Both the position numbers and the translations under genes were made by a program. A stretch of DNA of 64,000 bases from Gyromitra esculenta (taxonomy: Eukaryota > Ascomycota > Pezizomycetes > Pezizales > Discinaceae): assembly GCA_038503075.1 (NCBI GenBank), contig JBCAML010000006.1, positions 1 through 64,000 of the forward strand. The letters are read 5' to 3'. Below, piece by piece: positions 22,862 through 33,660 of this stretch (position 1 is the stretch's first letter; the number at the start of each line of letters is the position of its first letter). The notes beneath the pieces are model-generated. The model was not told the origin of the DNA. It searched no databases and saw only the letters and a list, made by a program, of their open reading frames with translations.

Positions 22862-25800
22862 TTATAGCCGTGAGCTCCTGCGAACACTAACCAGACCTTC
22901 CTTAGGTTTACTCGGATATTGTTGGTGAAAGGCGTCCACTGCTTCGGTCTCCGTATGGTAATCGGCTGGTTCCCACGTAGGTAAAGCATAACCTGTCCAT
23001 TCAACCAGATATTGCAGTTTCCCGTGGCGAATACGAGAATCCAGGATACTCTCAACAAGATATTCCTCATGATCGTTAACTTGAACCGGGGGTGGTGGTG
23101 GGATAATCTGACCCGGGAGTGGGTCGACAGGAGCAGCTTTGATTAGTGAGACGTGAAACACCGGATGGTATTTCATAGACGAGGGCAGGTCTATTTCGTA
23201 GGCATGCGCAGAGATTACTCGTTTCACGGGGAAGGGGCCACTCCACTTCCAGTCCAATTTTCTTGAATTCCTAGTCGTCCTCATGTTCTTCATGGATATG
23301 AAGACATGGTCATTGACCTTGAATGAAGGGGCGGGGGTACGGTGCTGATTAGCACTGGTCTCGAAAATATCTTGTGCTGTCCTCATTTGAACTCGCAGGA
23401 AGTCTCTAAGTTCTTCCATCTTAGAGGCGAAGTCATTAGCATCGAGGGTCTGGGGGGAGCGGTCATTAGAGACGACGGAGGTATCAAAGCGAGGATGGTA
23501 ACCATAATTGGCGAAGAAGGGTGTAGCTTTCGTACTGGCTGACTCTTGGTTATTGGCAGCAAACTCCGCAATAGGTAACCACTTTGTCCAGTCGTCTTGT
23601 TGATAAGAAACATAGCATCGAAGGTATTGTTCCATAACAGCATTAAGACGTTCGGTTTGACCATCTGTTTCTGGATGGAAAGACGTTGACATCCGAGCGG
23701 AGATATTCAGGCGTTGGCAAAGATATTTCCAGAACTTGGCGGTAAACTGCGTTCCTCTATCTGAAGTAATATGGGAAGGTAGTCCATGGAGTTTCCAAAC
23801 ATTTTGGAGATAGAGTTCGGCGGTTTGTTCGGCGTTGACGGTTGTATTACACGGGATAAGGTGCCGCATTTTCGAGAGTCGGTCCACCACAACCATAATA
23901 GCATCAAAGCCATTAGATTCTGGGAGGCCGGTAACGAAGTCCATGGATAACTCTTCCCAAGGGCGATTAGGAATTGGAAGTGGTTTCAGGACGCCATGGG
24001 TACCGAGGGTACTTGGTTTTGCTCGTCGACACGTATGACAGTTTCGTGTATAACGACCAATGTACTCTCTCATCTTTGGCCAGTAAAAGTGTCTTGAAAT
24101 GAGTTCGAAGGATTTTTCACGTCCTGGGTGGCCAGCTGAGGGGGCGTCATGATGTCGCTGTAAAATAAGGAGACGAAGAGGGTCATGATCAGGGATATAG
24201 AGTTTTTTCCGGTAATAGAGACGGCCGTTAACTTCCGTACAATCGCCTAGAGTGATCTCTTTGGATTGTCGTTCACCATTTCTAAGCGCTAGAAGGATTT
24301 TTTGTGGGAACGGGTCAGCAATATATCCAAGGTTCATTAAGGTATCAAGAGAGGCGTCCAATTCAGCGGGTTCGTTTGATAAAGAACCCGAAAACAAACT
24401 CAGCTTAGGATCAACGTTCTTCTCCTTCAAGACTACTTGGTGTTGATGCCTTAGTCTTTCATCCCCTTCTTCAGGGAGATCTCCTGATCTCTGAGTCAGT
24501 GCGTCCGGTTTTCCTCCTTGTACTCCTGGTCTATAGGTAATAACGAAGTCAAAACGTGAAAGATATTCAGCCCATCTGACTTGTCGTCGATTGAGTTGCT
24601 TGGTGGTCATGAAGTATTCCAAGTTCTTGTGGTCAGTGATAACTGAGATAGGTAATTCTGAACCTTCGAGCTCTGGTCTCCATTCCTCGAAACAGCGTAT
24701 AATAGCCAGAAGTTCTTTGTCATAGATCTCGTAGTTGCATTCAGCTGGTGAATGTTTCTTGGAGAAGAAGGCTACAGGGTGGAGTATGCCGTTATCGTCA
24801 AGTTGGGAGAGGACACCACCGGAGACGAAGTCAGAAGCGTCAGATTCCACGAAGATTTTCTTTTGAGGGTCGAAGTGGATGAGAACAGGGGCCTTAGTAA
24901 AGGCGTCCTTTAGAGCTTCGAACGCGAGTTCAGCTTCGACAGTCCATTCGAAGGTGATGCCTTTTCTTGTAAAGGCAGTGAGAGGAGTGGCCAGGCGAGA
25001 AAACCCTAGAATAAATCTTCGGTAGAAGTTTGCGAACCCTAGGAAGGCTTGTACATCTTTGACGCATTTTGGTCGGTTCCAGTCGCGCACCGCTTTGAGC
25101 TTGTCCTCATCCATCTTGATTCCTTCAGGCGTAAGGATTAGGCCGAGGTATTTTATCGATTGGACATGGAATTCACACTTCTCAGGTTTGAGAAGGATGT
25201 TATTGGCTTTAAGGGCATCGAGGACTTGTCTGACGTGCACTTTATGTTCTGCTAGGGTATCACTATAGATCAGGATATCGTCGAGATACGCTGTGCAGAA
25301 TAGATCCAGGTATTCTCGAAGGGAGTCGTTGACGAAACGTTGAAAGGTTCCAGGGGCGTTGGTGAGACCGAATGGCATTACCATGTATTCATACAAGCCA
25401 TATCGGGTTCGAAAGGCTGTTTTCCATTCTTCCCCTTCGGCGATACGAATCTGGTGGAAGCCGTCACGGAGATCGAGTTTGGAGTACCATTGAGCTTTTG
25501 CAAGGCGATCCAAGGTTTCTTTGATCAGGGGGGAAGTATATCGGTCTTTAATCGTGAGAGCATTAAGGCCACGGTAATCAACACAAAGGCGGAGGGAACC
25601 ATCGGGTTTGGCGGCGAAGAGGACTGGAGAACTGGCGGAGGATGAACTGGCATGGATAAACCCTTTCTCTAAGTTGTCTTCGATGTACTTTTTGAGAACT
25701 AGAAGTTCATCACGTGACATACCATAGAGTGGGCCAAATGGTGGTTCCTTGCCTTCTTGCAGGGTGATCTTATGGTCATAGGGTCGTCGGGGGGGGAGTC

Positions 25801-26548
25801 CTTGAGCTTTAGCTTTGTCAAACATATCCAGGTATTCGTGGTACTCGGCAGGTATTCGTTGCCTCCACTCCTCTTTTGTAGTCTTGCTATCAAGGACTCT
25901 GTTGATTTCGTAGAGGGACATGGAATATACTTGGATACCCTTTTTTCTGGTGAGCATGCGGAAACTGGCTGCGCCGATAAAGGCGGCGTTTAACTTTGCT
26001 GGAGGGGGAATGGCGGTAGCTGAGACAATGGGTTGCTTGGGGGCACAGTGGGTGGTGCAGAATTCAGAATTGAATTCAATGCTTTTGTTCGCAAATTGTA
26101 GATGAACGTCATGGAGGTTCATCCAAGGGATACCGAGTACTAGGGGGTAATGGCCTAGCTTGGTGACGAAGAAGGGGGCTTTCTCAGTGTGCTGTTGAAT
26201 GGAAAGCCCTAGGTGGCAAAGATTTGTAATATCTCCCGAGGCAATTGTTCGGCCGTCAATGACTTCCAATTGGCGAGGGGTTTTTAGAGGAGATAAGGGA
26301 AGGGAATGGTGACGCACAAAGTTTTCATCAATGAAAGCGAACCCTGAGGCTCCAGTGTCAAGAAGTGCGTGTGTTTTTATGATTTTATTTTGGTGGGAAA
26401 GGCTACAAGAAATTACAAAATGTTCCCCATCCAAATTATCCTCCACACACACATCCGACACTGAAAACCCAGAAATAGAGAACGCTGACAAAGGAGAAAA
26501 AGGAACCAGAGCAGGGTCACATGGCGACTCTGGTTGAATTAGTTTAAA
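22862..26548 (-). CDS. pol: Element A pol polyprotein
   Basis: One uninterrupted minus frame, open from inside the gag end to TAA at 22862, about 1228 codons. It has no ATG near its start and lies -1 to gag, so it is expected as a Gag-Pol frameshift product. Order: aspartic protease LLDTGASGFAFID; reverse transcriptase with FHQIRIAEGEEWKTAF, MPFGLTNAPGTFQRF and catalytic YLDDILIYS; RNase H with [15 protein letters not shown]; integrase zinc region (HHDAPSAGHPG ... CHTCRRAK) and DDE core ([35 protein letters not shown]); C-terminal chromodomain (EEYLVESILDSRIRHGKLQY, LVEWTGY, WEP). All catalytic residues I looked for are present, so it may be functional. Chromodomain integrases steer insertion to marked chromatin. 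Confidence 0.93.
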   Translation of the reverse strand, partial: FKLIQPESPCDPALVPFSPLSAFSISGFSVSDVCVEDNLDGEHFVISCSLSHQNKIIKTHALLDTGASGFAFIDENFVRHHSLPLSPLKTPRQLEVIDGRTIASGDITNLCHLGLSIQQHTEKAPFFVTKLGHYPLVLGIPWMNLHDVHLQFANKSIEFNSEFCTTHCAPKQPIVSATAIPPPAKLNAAFIGAASFRMLTRKKGIQVYSMSLYEINRVLDSKTTKEEWRQRIPAEYHEYLDMFDKAKAQGLPPRRPYDHKITLQEGKEPPFGPLYGMSRDELLVLKKYIEDNLEKGFIHASSSSASSPVLFAAKPDGSLRLCVDYRGLNALTIKDRYTSPLIKETLDRLAKAQWYSKLDLRDGFHQIRIAEGEEWKTAFRTRYGLYEYMVMPFGLTNAPGTFQRFVNDSLREYLDLFCTAYLDDILIYSDTLAEHKVHVRQVLDALKANNILLKPEKCEFHVQSIKYLGLILTPEGIKMDEDKLKAVRDWNRPKCVKDVQAFLGFANFYRRFILGFSRLATPLTAFTRKGITFEWTVEAELAFEALKDAFTKAPVLIHFDPQKKIFVESDASDFVSGGVLSQLDDNGILHPVAFFSKKHSPAECNYEIYDKELLAIIRCFEEWRPELEGSELPISVITDHKNLEYFMTTKQLNRRQVRWAEYLSRFDFVITYRPGVQGGKPDALTQRSGDLPEEGDERLRHQHQVVLKEKNVDPKLSLFSGSLSNEPAELDASLDTLMNLGYIADPFPQKILLALRNGERQSKEITLGDCTEVNGRLYYRKKLYIPDHDPLRLLILQRHHDAPSAGHPGREKSFELISRHFYWPKMREYIGRYTRNCHTCRRAKPSTLGTHGVLKPLPIPNRPWEELSMDFVTGLPESNGFDAIMVVVDRLSKMRHLIPCNTTVNAEQTAELYLQNVWKLHGLPSHITSDRGTQFTAKFWKYLCQRLNISARMSTSFHPETDGQTERLNAVMEQYLRCYVSYQQDDWTKWLPIAEFAANNQESASTKATPFFANYGYHPRFDTSVVSNDRSPQTLDANDFASKMEELRDFLRVQMRTAQDIFETSANQHRTPAPSFKVNDHVFISMKNMRTTRNSRKLDWKWSGPFPVKRVISAHAYEIDLPSSMKYHPVFHVSLIKAAPVDPLPGQIIPPPPPVQVNDHEEYLVESILDSRIRHGKLQYLVEWTGYALPTWEPADYHTETEAVDAFHQQYPSKPKEGLVSVRRSSRL
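26504..26548 (-). promoter_or_regulatory. -1 ribosomal frameshift signal, element A
   Basis: Slippery heptamer T TTA AAC (26548-26542) in gag phase, then the gag stop TAA, 6-base spacer TAATTC, and a perfect 8-bp stem AACCAGAG / CTCTGGTT (26535-26528 and 26511-26504) with a 16-base loop. Slippage by -1 moves ribosomes into the pol frame. Confidence 0.85.
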
Positions 26549-27769
26549 GACTCGACTGAGTCTGCTGCATCGAAGGCAGGAAAACGAGGAGGCAAAGGCG
26601 GCGGAAAAACAGAAGGAGCTGGAGGTGCGGCGGCGGCATTAGTGACAGCTCCCCTCATAGCGGGGCGCTTGGAGGCGGAAGGACAGTTTGAAAAAACATG
26701 ACCTTCCCCGGCGCAGAACAGGCAACGATTATTGGTTTGTCTCCAGGATTTTTCTTCTGGAGATAGTTTTCTTCTCCCGTTTATTTGAACATATCGTTGT
26801 TCAGGGGCGGGGCGAGAGGTGGAGGTTCGGCCAAAAGAGAGATCCATGGGGACGAGTCCTCCAGGAGCGAAGGAGGAGGAAGCGGGAGTATAGGCGGCGG
26901 GGGCGGCGGCAGGGGCGGTGAATTGCCCCATGGTGTTGCGGGCGGCATTTTTCTTTTCTTCCCTTCTCGCTCGGATTCGGTTATCCAGGCGGAGAAGGAA
27001 GGCGCAGAGGGAAGTAAAGGTGGTGGGGAAGTCGGCAACAGTTACTACTGCTTCTTTCAGCTCGTCCGACATGCCATATTCGAGAGCATCATTCTTGGCC
27101 GACTCGTCATAGTTGAGGCGTCCCATGATTCGTTGAAAGTCTGCAAGGTAGGCAGAGAAGTCTCGCTTTCCTTGTCGGAGTTGATGCAGTTCGCGGCGGG
27201 CAGTGCCGAGAGGGTCGGGATCGCCGAAGGCTGTTTCCAAGGCGGTGATCAAATCGGCAGCTGAGTTCCATGTGGTAGTTCCGTCGGGAAGGACGGAGTG
27301 GCGGATTTGTTCGAGAGCGGCTCCCTCGAGACGGCTGATAGCATACAATATCATATTGTTGCTGTTGGAAAAGCGATCGGCGTTAACCGAGAGTTTTGAC
27401 CTGAGTTGTAGAACAAACCCAGGGAGTTTATCGCGGGACCCGTTGAATTTGTCCGGGTCAGGCATCTTATCCGAACGGCCTCCTTGAGTGTGAGCAGGAG
27501 GGGGTGGTGGCGAAGGTGCAGGTGGTGGGGGGGCGGCGTTCTGAAGACGGGCGATTTCCGCTTCGGCTGCTTGTAGTTGGGACTGGCAGGTATTAAATCT
27601 TGCCGTCATGTTGTTTCGTTCCTGTACAGCTTCTTCCAGCTGTAGGTCTGCATACGTGAGGTTGTCGACCCGTTGTTGGTAATGGGATCGGATTTCTTCG
27701 TAGGCAGAGGCGAGGTCGGCGTTGGCAGCAGCTTGGAAATTCTCGAAGGTCGGGAAGGTCCAGGGGCAG
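26539..27769 (-). CDS. gag: Element A gag (main part)
   Basis: Minus frame ending TAA 26539-26541. Coiled-coil rich N-terminal half (SQLQAAEAEIARL), a proline-rich linker, the capsid-like region (GSRDKLPGFVLQLRSKLSVN ... ELHQLRQGKRDFSAYLADF), and a CCHC zinc knuckle CLFCAGEGHVFSNC for nucleic-acid binding. The true ATG is at 33594-33592 on the other side of element B; the frame there (17 bases) and this frame differ by one base in a C run, by mutation or sequence error. 27765-27769 (GGCAG) is the left duplication of element B. Confidence 0.85.
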
Positions 27770-28187
27770 TTTCATGGATTGATTCGGGGATGACTCGTGG
27801 TTCAGATGGTTGTATAATTTCTTTGTTGTTCGGTTAGGTTTCAGGTTATTAGGATAATGTCTTTGTGTTTCGGTTGTTGCCGGGTTGTTGTTAGTGCTAT
27901 TGAAAAGCGGGGTATTTAAGGAAGGATCTTGGTTGTTTTCGTTCTTCTTCTTTTCTTTCCTTAAGAACGTTCGTTTACCTTCTCCTGTATCGATTACAAT
28001 ACAATCTTGGTTCTACTCGTAACCTTTCGCTGTCGCTGTGAACCATCGTCGATACTTCGCCTTGAAGTATACCTCTAGTAGAACTTGTAGAAACACTGCA
28101 CTCTTCAAACGTGTTGTCACCTCGCTTAAGTAGCACTGCTCACCTTCAGGGATACTGAAGGGCTTAACTCGAGGCTCAACCGTGAGA
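27770..28187 (+). repeat. Element B 5' LTR
   Basis: 418 bp, TTTCATGGATTGATTC ... CAACCGTGAGA. TATA-type block GGGGTATTTAAGG at about 27910. The block CCTTAAGAACGTTCG near 27960 has lost CA compared with sister LTRs. Confidence 0.88.
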
Positions 28188-28189
28188 TT

Positions 28190-28198
28190 ACGTTGCTT
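28190..28198 (+). other. Putative self-priming primer-binding site, element B
   Basis: ACGTTGCTT, two bases after the 5' LTR, is the complement of AAGCAACGT found in the LTRs of A, L3 and L4 some 50 bases after the TATA block. It does not start with TGG, so a tRNA 3' end is not the obvious primer. In A the same site is 33650-33658. Confidence 0.55.
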
Positions 28199-28242
28199 CC
28201 AATATCTACACCTTCTACCCCTCAACCTCCACCAACCTCACC

Positions 28243-29527
28243 ATGGAAGGAGCCGTGGCCACGAAACGCTTTCCCACTAGAGAAGCTTTCGCTCAGGCCT
28301 ATCGAGATGACCCTGCAGAACTCTACAATGAACTCAGGGAGCTAAACCAAGCCCTGGAAGACCAAATCGATGTCCTCCAGGAAAGCGAACGGGAGAACGA
28401 GGTGAAACTCAACACCGCCCAGATTCAGACCGACAATGCTCTCCGTCATGCTACGGAACAAGATCAACGGGTAACGGAGGCTGCTAGCCTTATTGCCCGA
28501 CTACGACAAGAACGGAACGAAGCCCGGTCCGCCACCCAAGCACCCCCAGCTCCACCCAACCTCACAGCCACCCCACCCCCGCCATCAAGCAACCACCGCT
28601 CTGAACGTATGCCGGATCCAGAGAAGTTTGATGGATCACGAGCAAAACTCCCCGGGTTCATACTCCAACTACGATCCAAGCTGACGGTTAACTGAGATCG
28701 CTTCGCCAATGAGACTACCATGATCCTTTACACCATTAATCGGTTAGAAGGAGCCGCCTTGGAACAGGTCCGCCACACGGTTCTCCCCTCGGGCCTTACC
28801 ACCTGGACCAGTGCGGAAAGAACTCATTGCAGCTCTGGAGACCGCTGGAGATCCAGACCCAACCGGTACCGCACGACGAGAACTTCACCAACTTCACAAG
28901 GAAAACGTGATTTCTCTGCCTACCTCGCTGACTTCCAAAGAATCATGGGACAGCTCAACTTCGACGAAAACTCGAAGATGGACGCCTCCAACATGGAATC
29001 TCGGAAGAGCTGAAGGAAGCTATGGTATTTGCCCCAATCGCCCCCGGCAACCTCCCCGAAATGATCCTTACCCTCACCCGACTGGATAACCGCATTCGAG
29101 CCCGCAAGGCAGAAAAACGGGGAACCGCTCGAGACAATATGGGACAATTTAGTGCCCCCGCCGCATTCACTCCTGCTTCCTCCTTAACTCCAGGAGGGCT
29201 AGCCCCATGGACCTATCTTTCGGTCGCACCAGCAACCTCTCCCGTCCGCCTCAAGACCAACGATATACCATGGTCAATGGGCGAAGAAAGCTCTCTGAAG
29301 AAGAGAAACAGTGGCGCCGTTCCACTGGAAAATGTATGTTCTGTGCTGCTCCCGACCACTCCTATGCCAACTGCCCTTCCGCCCCAAAGAAACCGACAAT
29401 GAGAGGGGCTCTCACCGCACCACCCGCTAACCGTACACCTCCGGCCTCCTCGCTACCACCACCACCTCTTCCACCTCAGTTTTTTGCCTTAGAAGCTGCG
29501 AACGCCTCAAATGAGGCTTTAAACTAG
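28243..29527 (+). pseudogene. gag: Element B gag, frameshifted
   Basis: ATG at 28243. Coiled-coil N-terminus (ELYNELRELNQALEDQIDVL), capsid-like region, and CCHC knuckle CMFCAAPDHSYANC ahead of TAG 29525-29527. The frame breaks after LTVN (about 28695), near 28830 and near 29000-29200, each by a small indel against gag of A. Not translatable as it stands. Confidence 0.85.
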
Positions 29528-29562
29528 TCCAACCAAGGCTGACCAGTGACCCTGCCTTGGTT
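29518..29562 (+). promoter_or_regulatory. -1 ribosomal frameshift signal, element B
   Basis: T TTA AAC (29518-29524), stop TAG, spacer TAGTCC, stem AACCAAGG / CCTTGGTT (29531-29538, 29555-29562), 16-base loop. Same layout as in A, with two compensating base-pair changes in the stem. Confidence 0.85.
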
Positions 29563-32500
29563 CCAATTTCTTTTCCTTTGTCTGCATTTTCAATTTCTGG
29601 GTTTTCAGTTTCCGATGTAAGCGTGGAGGATCAGTTGGATGGGGAACATTTTGTAGTTTCGTGCAATATTTCCCATAGCAATAAAATCATCAAAACACAC
29701 GCTTTACTGGACACCGGAGCCTCTGGATTTGCATTCATTGACAAGAATTTTGCGAGTCACCACTCCCTGCCACTCTCTCCTCTTAAGACACCCCGACAAC
29801 TTGAGGTCATCGACGGTCGTACTGTCGCCTCAGGAGATATTACCCATATCGCCAATATCAACCTATCCATCGACCAACACCAAGAACAAGCCCCCTGTTT
29901 CGTAACCCAACTCGGACACTACCCCTCGTGCTGGGAATACCCTGGATGAACCATCATGATGTCCATCTACACTTCGCCGATAAACGCATTGAGTTTAACT
30001 CTAAACTCTGCACCACCCGTGCGCCCCCGCTACCCGTTATATCTACATCCTCAATCCCTAATCCTCCTAGACTAAACTTATCATTTATTGGTGCTGCCAG
30101 TTTCAGGACTCTTACCCGAAAACGTTCCTCCCAAGCTTATGCCATGTCCCTCTACGAGATTAATAAAATCATAGACGACAGAACCAGCAAGGAAGAATGG
30201 AAATCACGTATTCCTATGGAATATCACGAATTTCTTGACATGTTTGACAAAACCAAAGCACAAGGCCTACCACCTCGCCGATCTTACGACCATCAGATAC
30301 AACTCCAAGAAGGAAAAGACGCCCCGTTTGGGCCACTGTACGGAATGTCCCGTGAAGAACTCATTGTCCTGAAAAAATATATAGAGGACAATCTAGAGAA
30401 AGGATTTATCCGCGCTAGTTCTTCCTGCGGGATCCCCAGTCCTCTTTGTAAAAAGGCTGATGGCTCTCTACGACTATGTGTTGACTATCGGGGCCTAAAC
30501 GCTATCACAGTCAAGGACCGATATACCTCTCCCCTCATCAGAGAAACGCTCGATCGGCTAGCAAAAGCGCAATGGTATACTAAACTAGACCTTCGTGATG
30601 GTTACCACCAAGTACGCATTGCCGAGGGAGATGAATGGAAGACAGCCTTCCGCACCCGATACGGTCTATATGAGTATCAAGTCATGCCATTCGGTCTGAC
30701 AAACGCCCCCGGCACATTTCAACGCTTTGTGAACGATTGCCTCACCGAGTATTTGGACATCTTCTGTACGGCCTACCTGGACGATATTCTTATCTATAGT
30801 GATACCTTCGCCGAACATCAGACCCACGTACGAAAAGTTCTCCAAACACTCAAAGACAATGACATCCTGTTGAAACCAGAGAAGTGTGAATTTGAAGTGC
30901 AAACTACGAAGTATTTGGGTCTCATCCTTACCCCGATGGCATCAAGATGGACGAGGAAAACTAAAAGCAGTTCGAGAATGGGGAACACCAAGAAGTGTTA
31001 AAGATGTCCAAGCCTTCCTAGGTTTCGCCAACTTTTACCGCCGGTTTATCCTAGGGTTCTCCAAGCTTGCCTCACCCTCACAAGACTCACAAAAAAAGGG
31101 ATAGCTTTCGAATGGACGATTGAAGCAGATGTTGCTTTTGAGAACCTCAAATATGCCTTTACCACCGCCCCTATCCTTATTCATTTCGACCCTGACAAAA
31201 AGATCATCGTAGAAACGGACGCCTCCGATTTTGTATCGGGAGGAATCCTATCCCAATACGACGATAATGGCGTGTTACATCCAGTAGCCTTCTTTCGAAG
31301 AAACATTCCCCCGCGGAATGTAACTACGAGATTTATGATAAGGAACTGCTGGCAATCATCCGAGTCTTTGAGGAATGGCGCCCAGAATTAGAAGGATCTA
31401 AACACCCCATCGACGTGATTAGTGACCACAAAAACCTTGAGTACTTTATGAGTACCAAGCAACTCAACCGCCGTCAAGCTAGATGGGCTGAATACCTATC
31501 GCGTTTTGATTTTGTGATCACGTATAGACCAGGAAGCCAAGGGGAAAACCGGATGCGTTGACCAGGAGATCGGGAGATCTCCCAAGGAAGGGGATGAACG
31601 ATTAGACATCGAGTCAAGTGGTGCTAAAGAAGGAAAATCTTGACCCTTAAGTTTGTTATCGGCTTCTTTATCAAACGAAGCCGCTGAACTGGACGCCCCC
31701 TAAAAAGCTATTTGCAGAAGGATATATCGCTGATAAGTTCCCTGAAAAGATCCTCACAGCGTTAAGGAATAAGGACCAACAATCAAAGGAGATCACCTTA
31801 AGCGAGTGCAAGGAGGAGAATGGTAACCTCTATTACCGAGATTGCATCTACGTTCCAGATTCTGCCCCCCTCCGCCTTGAATTGATCAAGAGACACCATG
31901 ATGCCCCTGCCGCAGGCCATCCAGACGTGACAAAACCTTCGAACTCGCTTGCTAGAAGATTCTATTGGCCCAAGATGAGGGAGTCGATCGGACAATATGT
32001 CCGTAACTGTCACATCTGTCGAAGGCGAAACCAGTTACCCAACGTACCCAAGGAGTTCTCCGTCCCCTACCCATTCCTAATCGCCCATGGCAAGAAATCT
32101 CTATGGATTTCGTTACTGGCCTCCCCGAATCGAATGGCTATGATGCTATCATGGTAGTAGTCGATCGACTGTCTAAAATGCGACATCTTATCCCTTGTAA
32201 TACGACCGTCAACTCCAGAGATGTAGCTGAGTTATATCTACAACATGTCTGGAAATTACATGGGTTACCTACGCATATTACATCAGACCGAGGAACCCAA
32301 TTTACAGCCCATTTCTGGAAAGAATTGTGTCAACGCCTTGGGATTCAGGCCAGGATGTCTACTGCTTTCCACCCTGAGACAGACGGACAGACGGAGAGAC
32401 TAAATGCGGTTATGGAACAGTACCTACGATCTTATGTATCTTATCAACAAGAGGACTGGAGCAACTGGTTACCTATGGCCGAGTTCTCAGCAAATAACCA

Positions 32501-33165
32501 GGAATCCGCAGTACCAAAGTTTCTCCTTTCTTCGCTAACTATGGGTACCATCCTCGTTTTGATACTACTCTCCTCTCAACCCAAGCGACCCCTCAGAGCC
32601 TAGATGCTGCCTTGTTTAGTCAAACCATGCAAGGACTCTATGACCATCTACGAACGCAAATAAGGACGGCCCAAGATATCCAAGAAACGGCTACGAATAG
32701 ACACCGTATACCTGCTCCAGCCTACCGAGTCGATGACCATGTCTTCGTGTCAATGAAGAACATTAGGACTACCCGTAATGCTAGAAAGTTGGATTGGAAA
32801 TGGATGGGACCCTATCCGATTAAAAAGATGATCTCTCCTTTTCGCTCTACGAAGATGATCTTCCATCCTCGGTTAAGTACCACCCTGTCTTTCATGTTTC
32901 TTTATTGAAACCTGCGGCCCATGATGCTCTTCCCGGACAAATCATTCCTCCCCCAGCGCCTGTTGTCGTTAACGACCAAGAAGAATATTACATCGAGAAA
33001 ATCTTGGACCAACGGATATATCGCACAACAAGACTCGTTGAATGGACCGGATATCTCACCCTACGCAGGAACCCATTGAAGACTTAGTAGATACGTCGGC
33101 ACTGGAAAAGTTTTTAATCACCCCGACCTTAACTATGCCTAATGTTCGCAGGAGCTCACGCTTGA
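29528..33165 (+). pseudogene. pol: Element B pol, multiply frameshifted
   Basis: Starts -1 to gag. Readable pieces: protease (LLDTGASGFAFID, 29700), RT with YLDDILIYS (30775), RNase H ([11 protein letters not shown], 31215), integrase zinc region (HHDAPAAGHP, 31895), DDE core (DFVTGLPES, 32103; [13 protein letters not shown], 32370) and a shortened chromodomain (EEYYIEKILDQRIY, 32985). Frame changes occur near 29930, 30960, 31100, 31290, 31545, 31640, 31930, 32060, 32510, 32830 and 33030; nearly all are 1-2 base deletions relative to A. Confidence 0.88.
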
Positions 33166-33177
33166 AGGGGAGGCTAC

Positions 33178-33577
33178 TTTCATGGATTGATTCGGGGATG
33201 ACTCGTGGTTCAGATGGTTGTATAATTTCTTTGTTGTTCGGTTAGGTTTCAGGTTATTAGGATAATGTCTTTGTGTTTCGGTTGTTGCGGGTTGTTGTTA
33301 GTCTATTGAAAAGCGGGGTATTTAAGGAAGGATCTTGGTTGTTTTCGTTCTTCTTTTCTTTCCTTAAGAACGCTCGTTTACCTTCTCCTGTATCGATTAC
33401 AATACAATCTTGGTTCTACTCGAACCTTTCGCTGTCGTGAACCATCGTCGATACTTCGCTCAAGATACCTCAGTAGAACTTGTAGAAACACCGCACTCTT
33501 CAAACGTGTTGTCACCTCGCTAAGAAGATCGCCACCTTCGTGATACTGAAGGGCTTAACTCGAGCTCAACCGTGAGA
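33178..33577 (+). repeat. Element B 3' LTR
   Basis: 400 bp, same ends as the 5' LTR. It differs from it mainly by short deletions (GTGCTATTG to GTCTATTG, GTCGCTGTG to GTCGTG, CCTTGAAG to CTCAAG). Confidence 0.88.
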
Positions 33578-33660
33578 GGCCGGGGTTGCTGCATGGCGTT
33601 GAGGTTTATGTGACGGCGTATAAAAGCGGGGTAGAGGGTGTGGATGAGGAAGCAACGTAA
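33578..33660 (-). other. Element A leader, gag start and primer-binding site
   Basis: Right part of A beyond B. Minus strand: 5' LTR end, AA, then ACGTTGCTT (33658-33650), leader, and gag ATG at 33594-33592 followed by 14 bases up to the B junction (GGCCG duplication). Confidence 0.75.

Larger units (their letters stand above)
27770..33577 (+). mobile_element. Element B: decayed Ty3/Gypsy chromovirus nested in A
   Basis: Direct LTRs at 27770-28187 and 33178-33577 enclose gag-pol in plus orientation, a polypurine tract AAGGGGAGG at about 33160, and a primer-binding-like site at 28190. Flanks GGCAG / GGCCG (one mismatch) inside gag of A. Coding parts carry many frameshifts. Related to A but a different subfamily: LTRs start TTTCATGGATTGATTC against TTTCATGGATGAG in A. 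Confidence 0.88.

Noticed and set aside
26539..26548. Stop codon readthrough instead of frameshifting between gag and pol
   Set aside because: Pol is not in the gag frame; readthrough would continue in a frame that closes soon afterwards, whereas the -1 frame is open.
27593..27775. Separate small gene at the A/B junction on the minus strand
   Set aside because: It is the gag region of element A read in the wrong frame, ending in the element B LTR.
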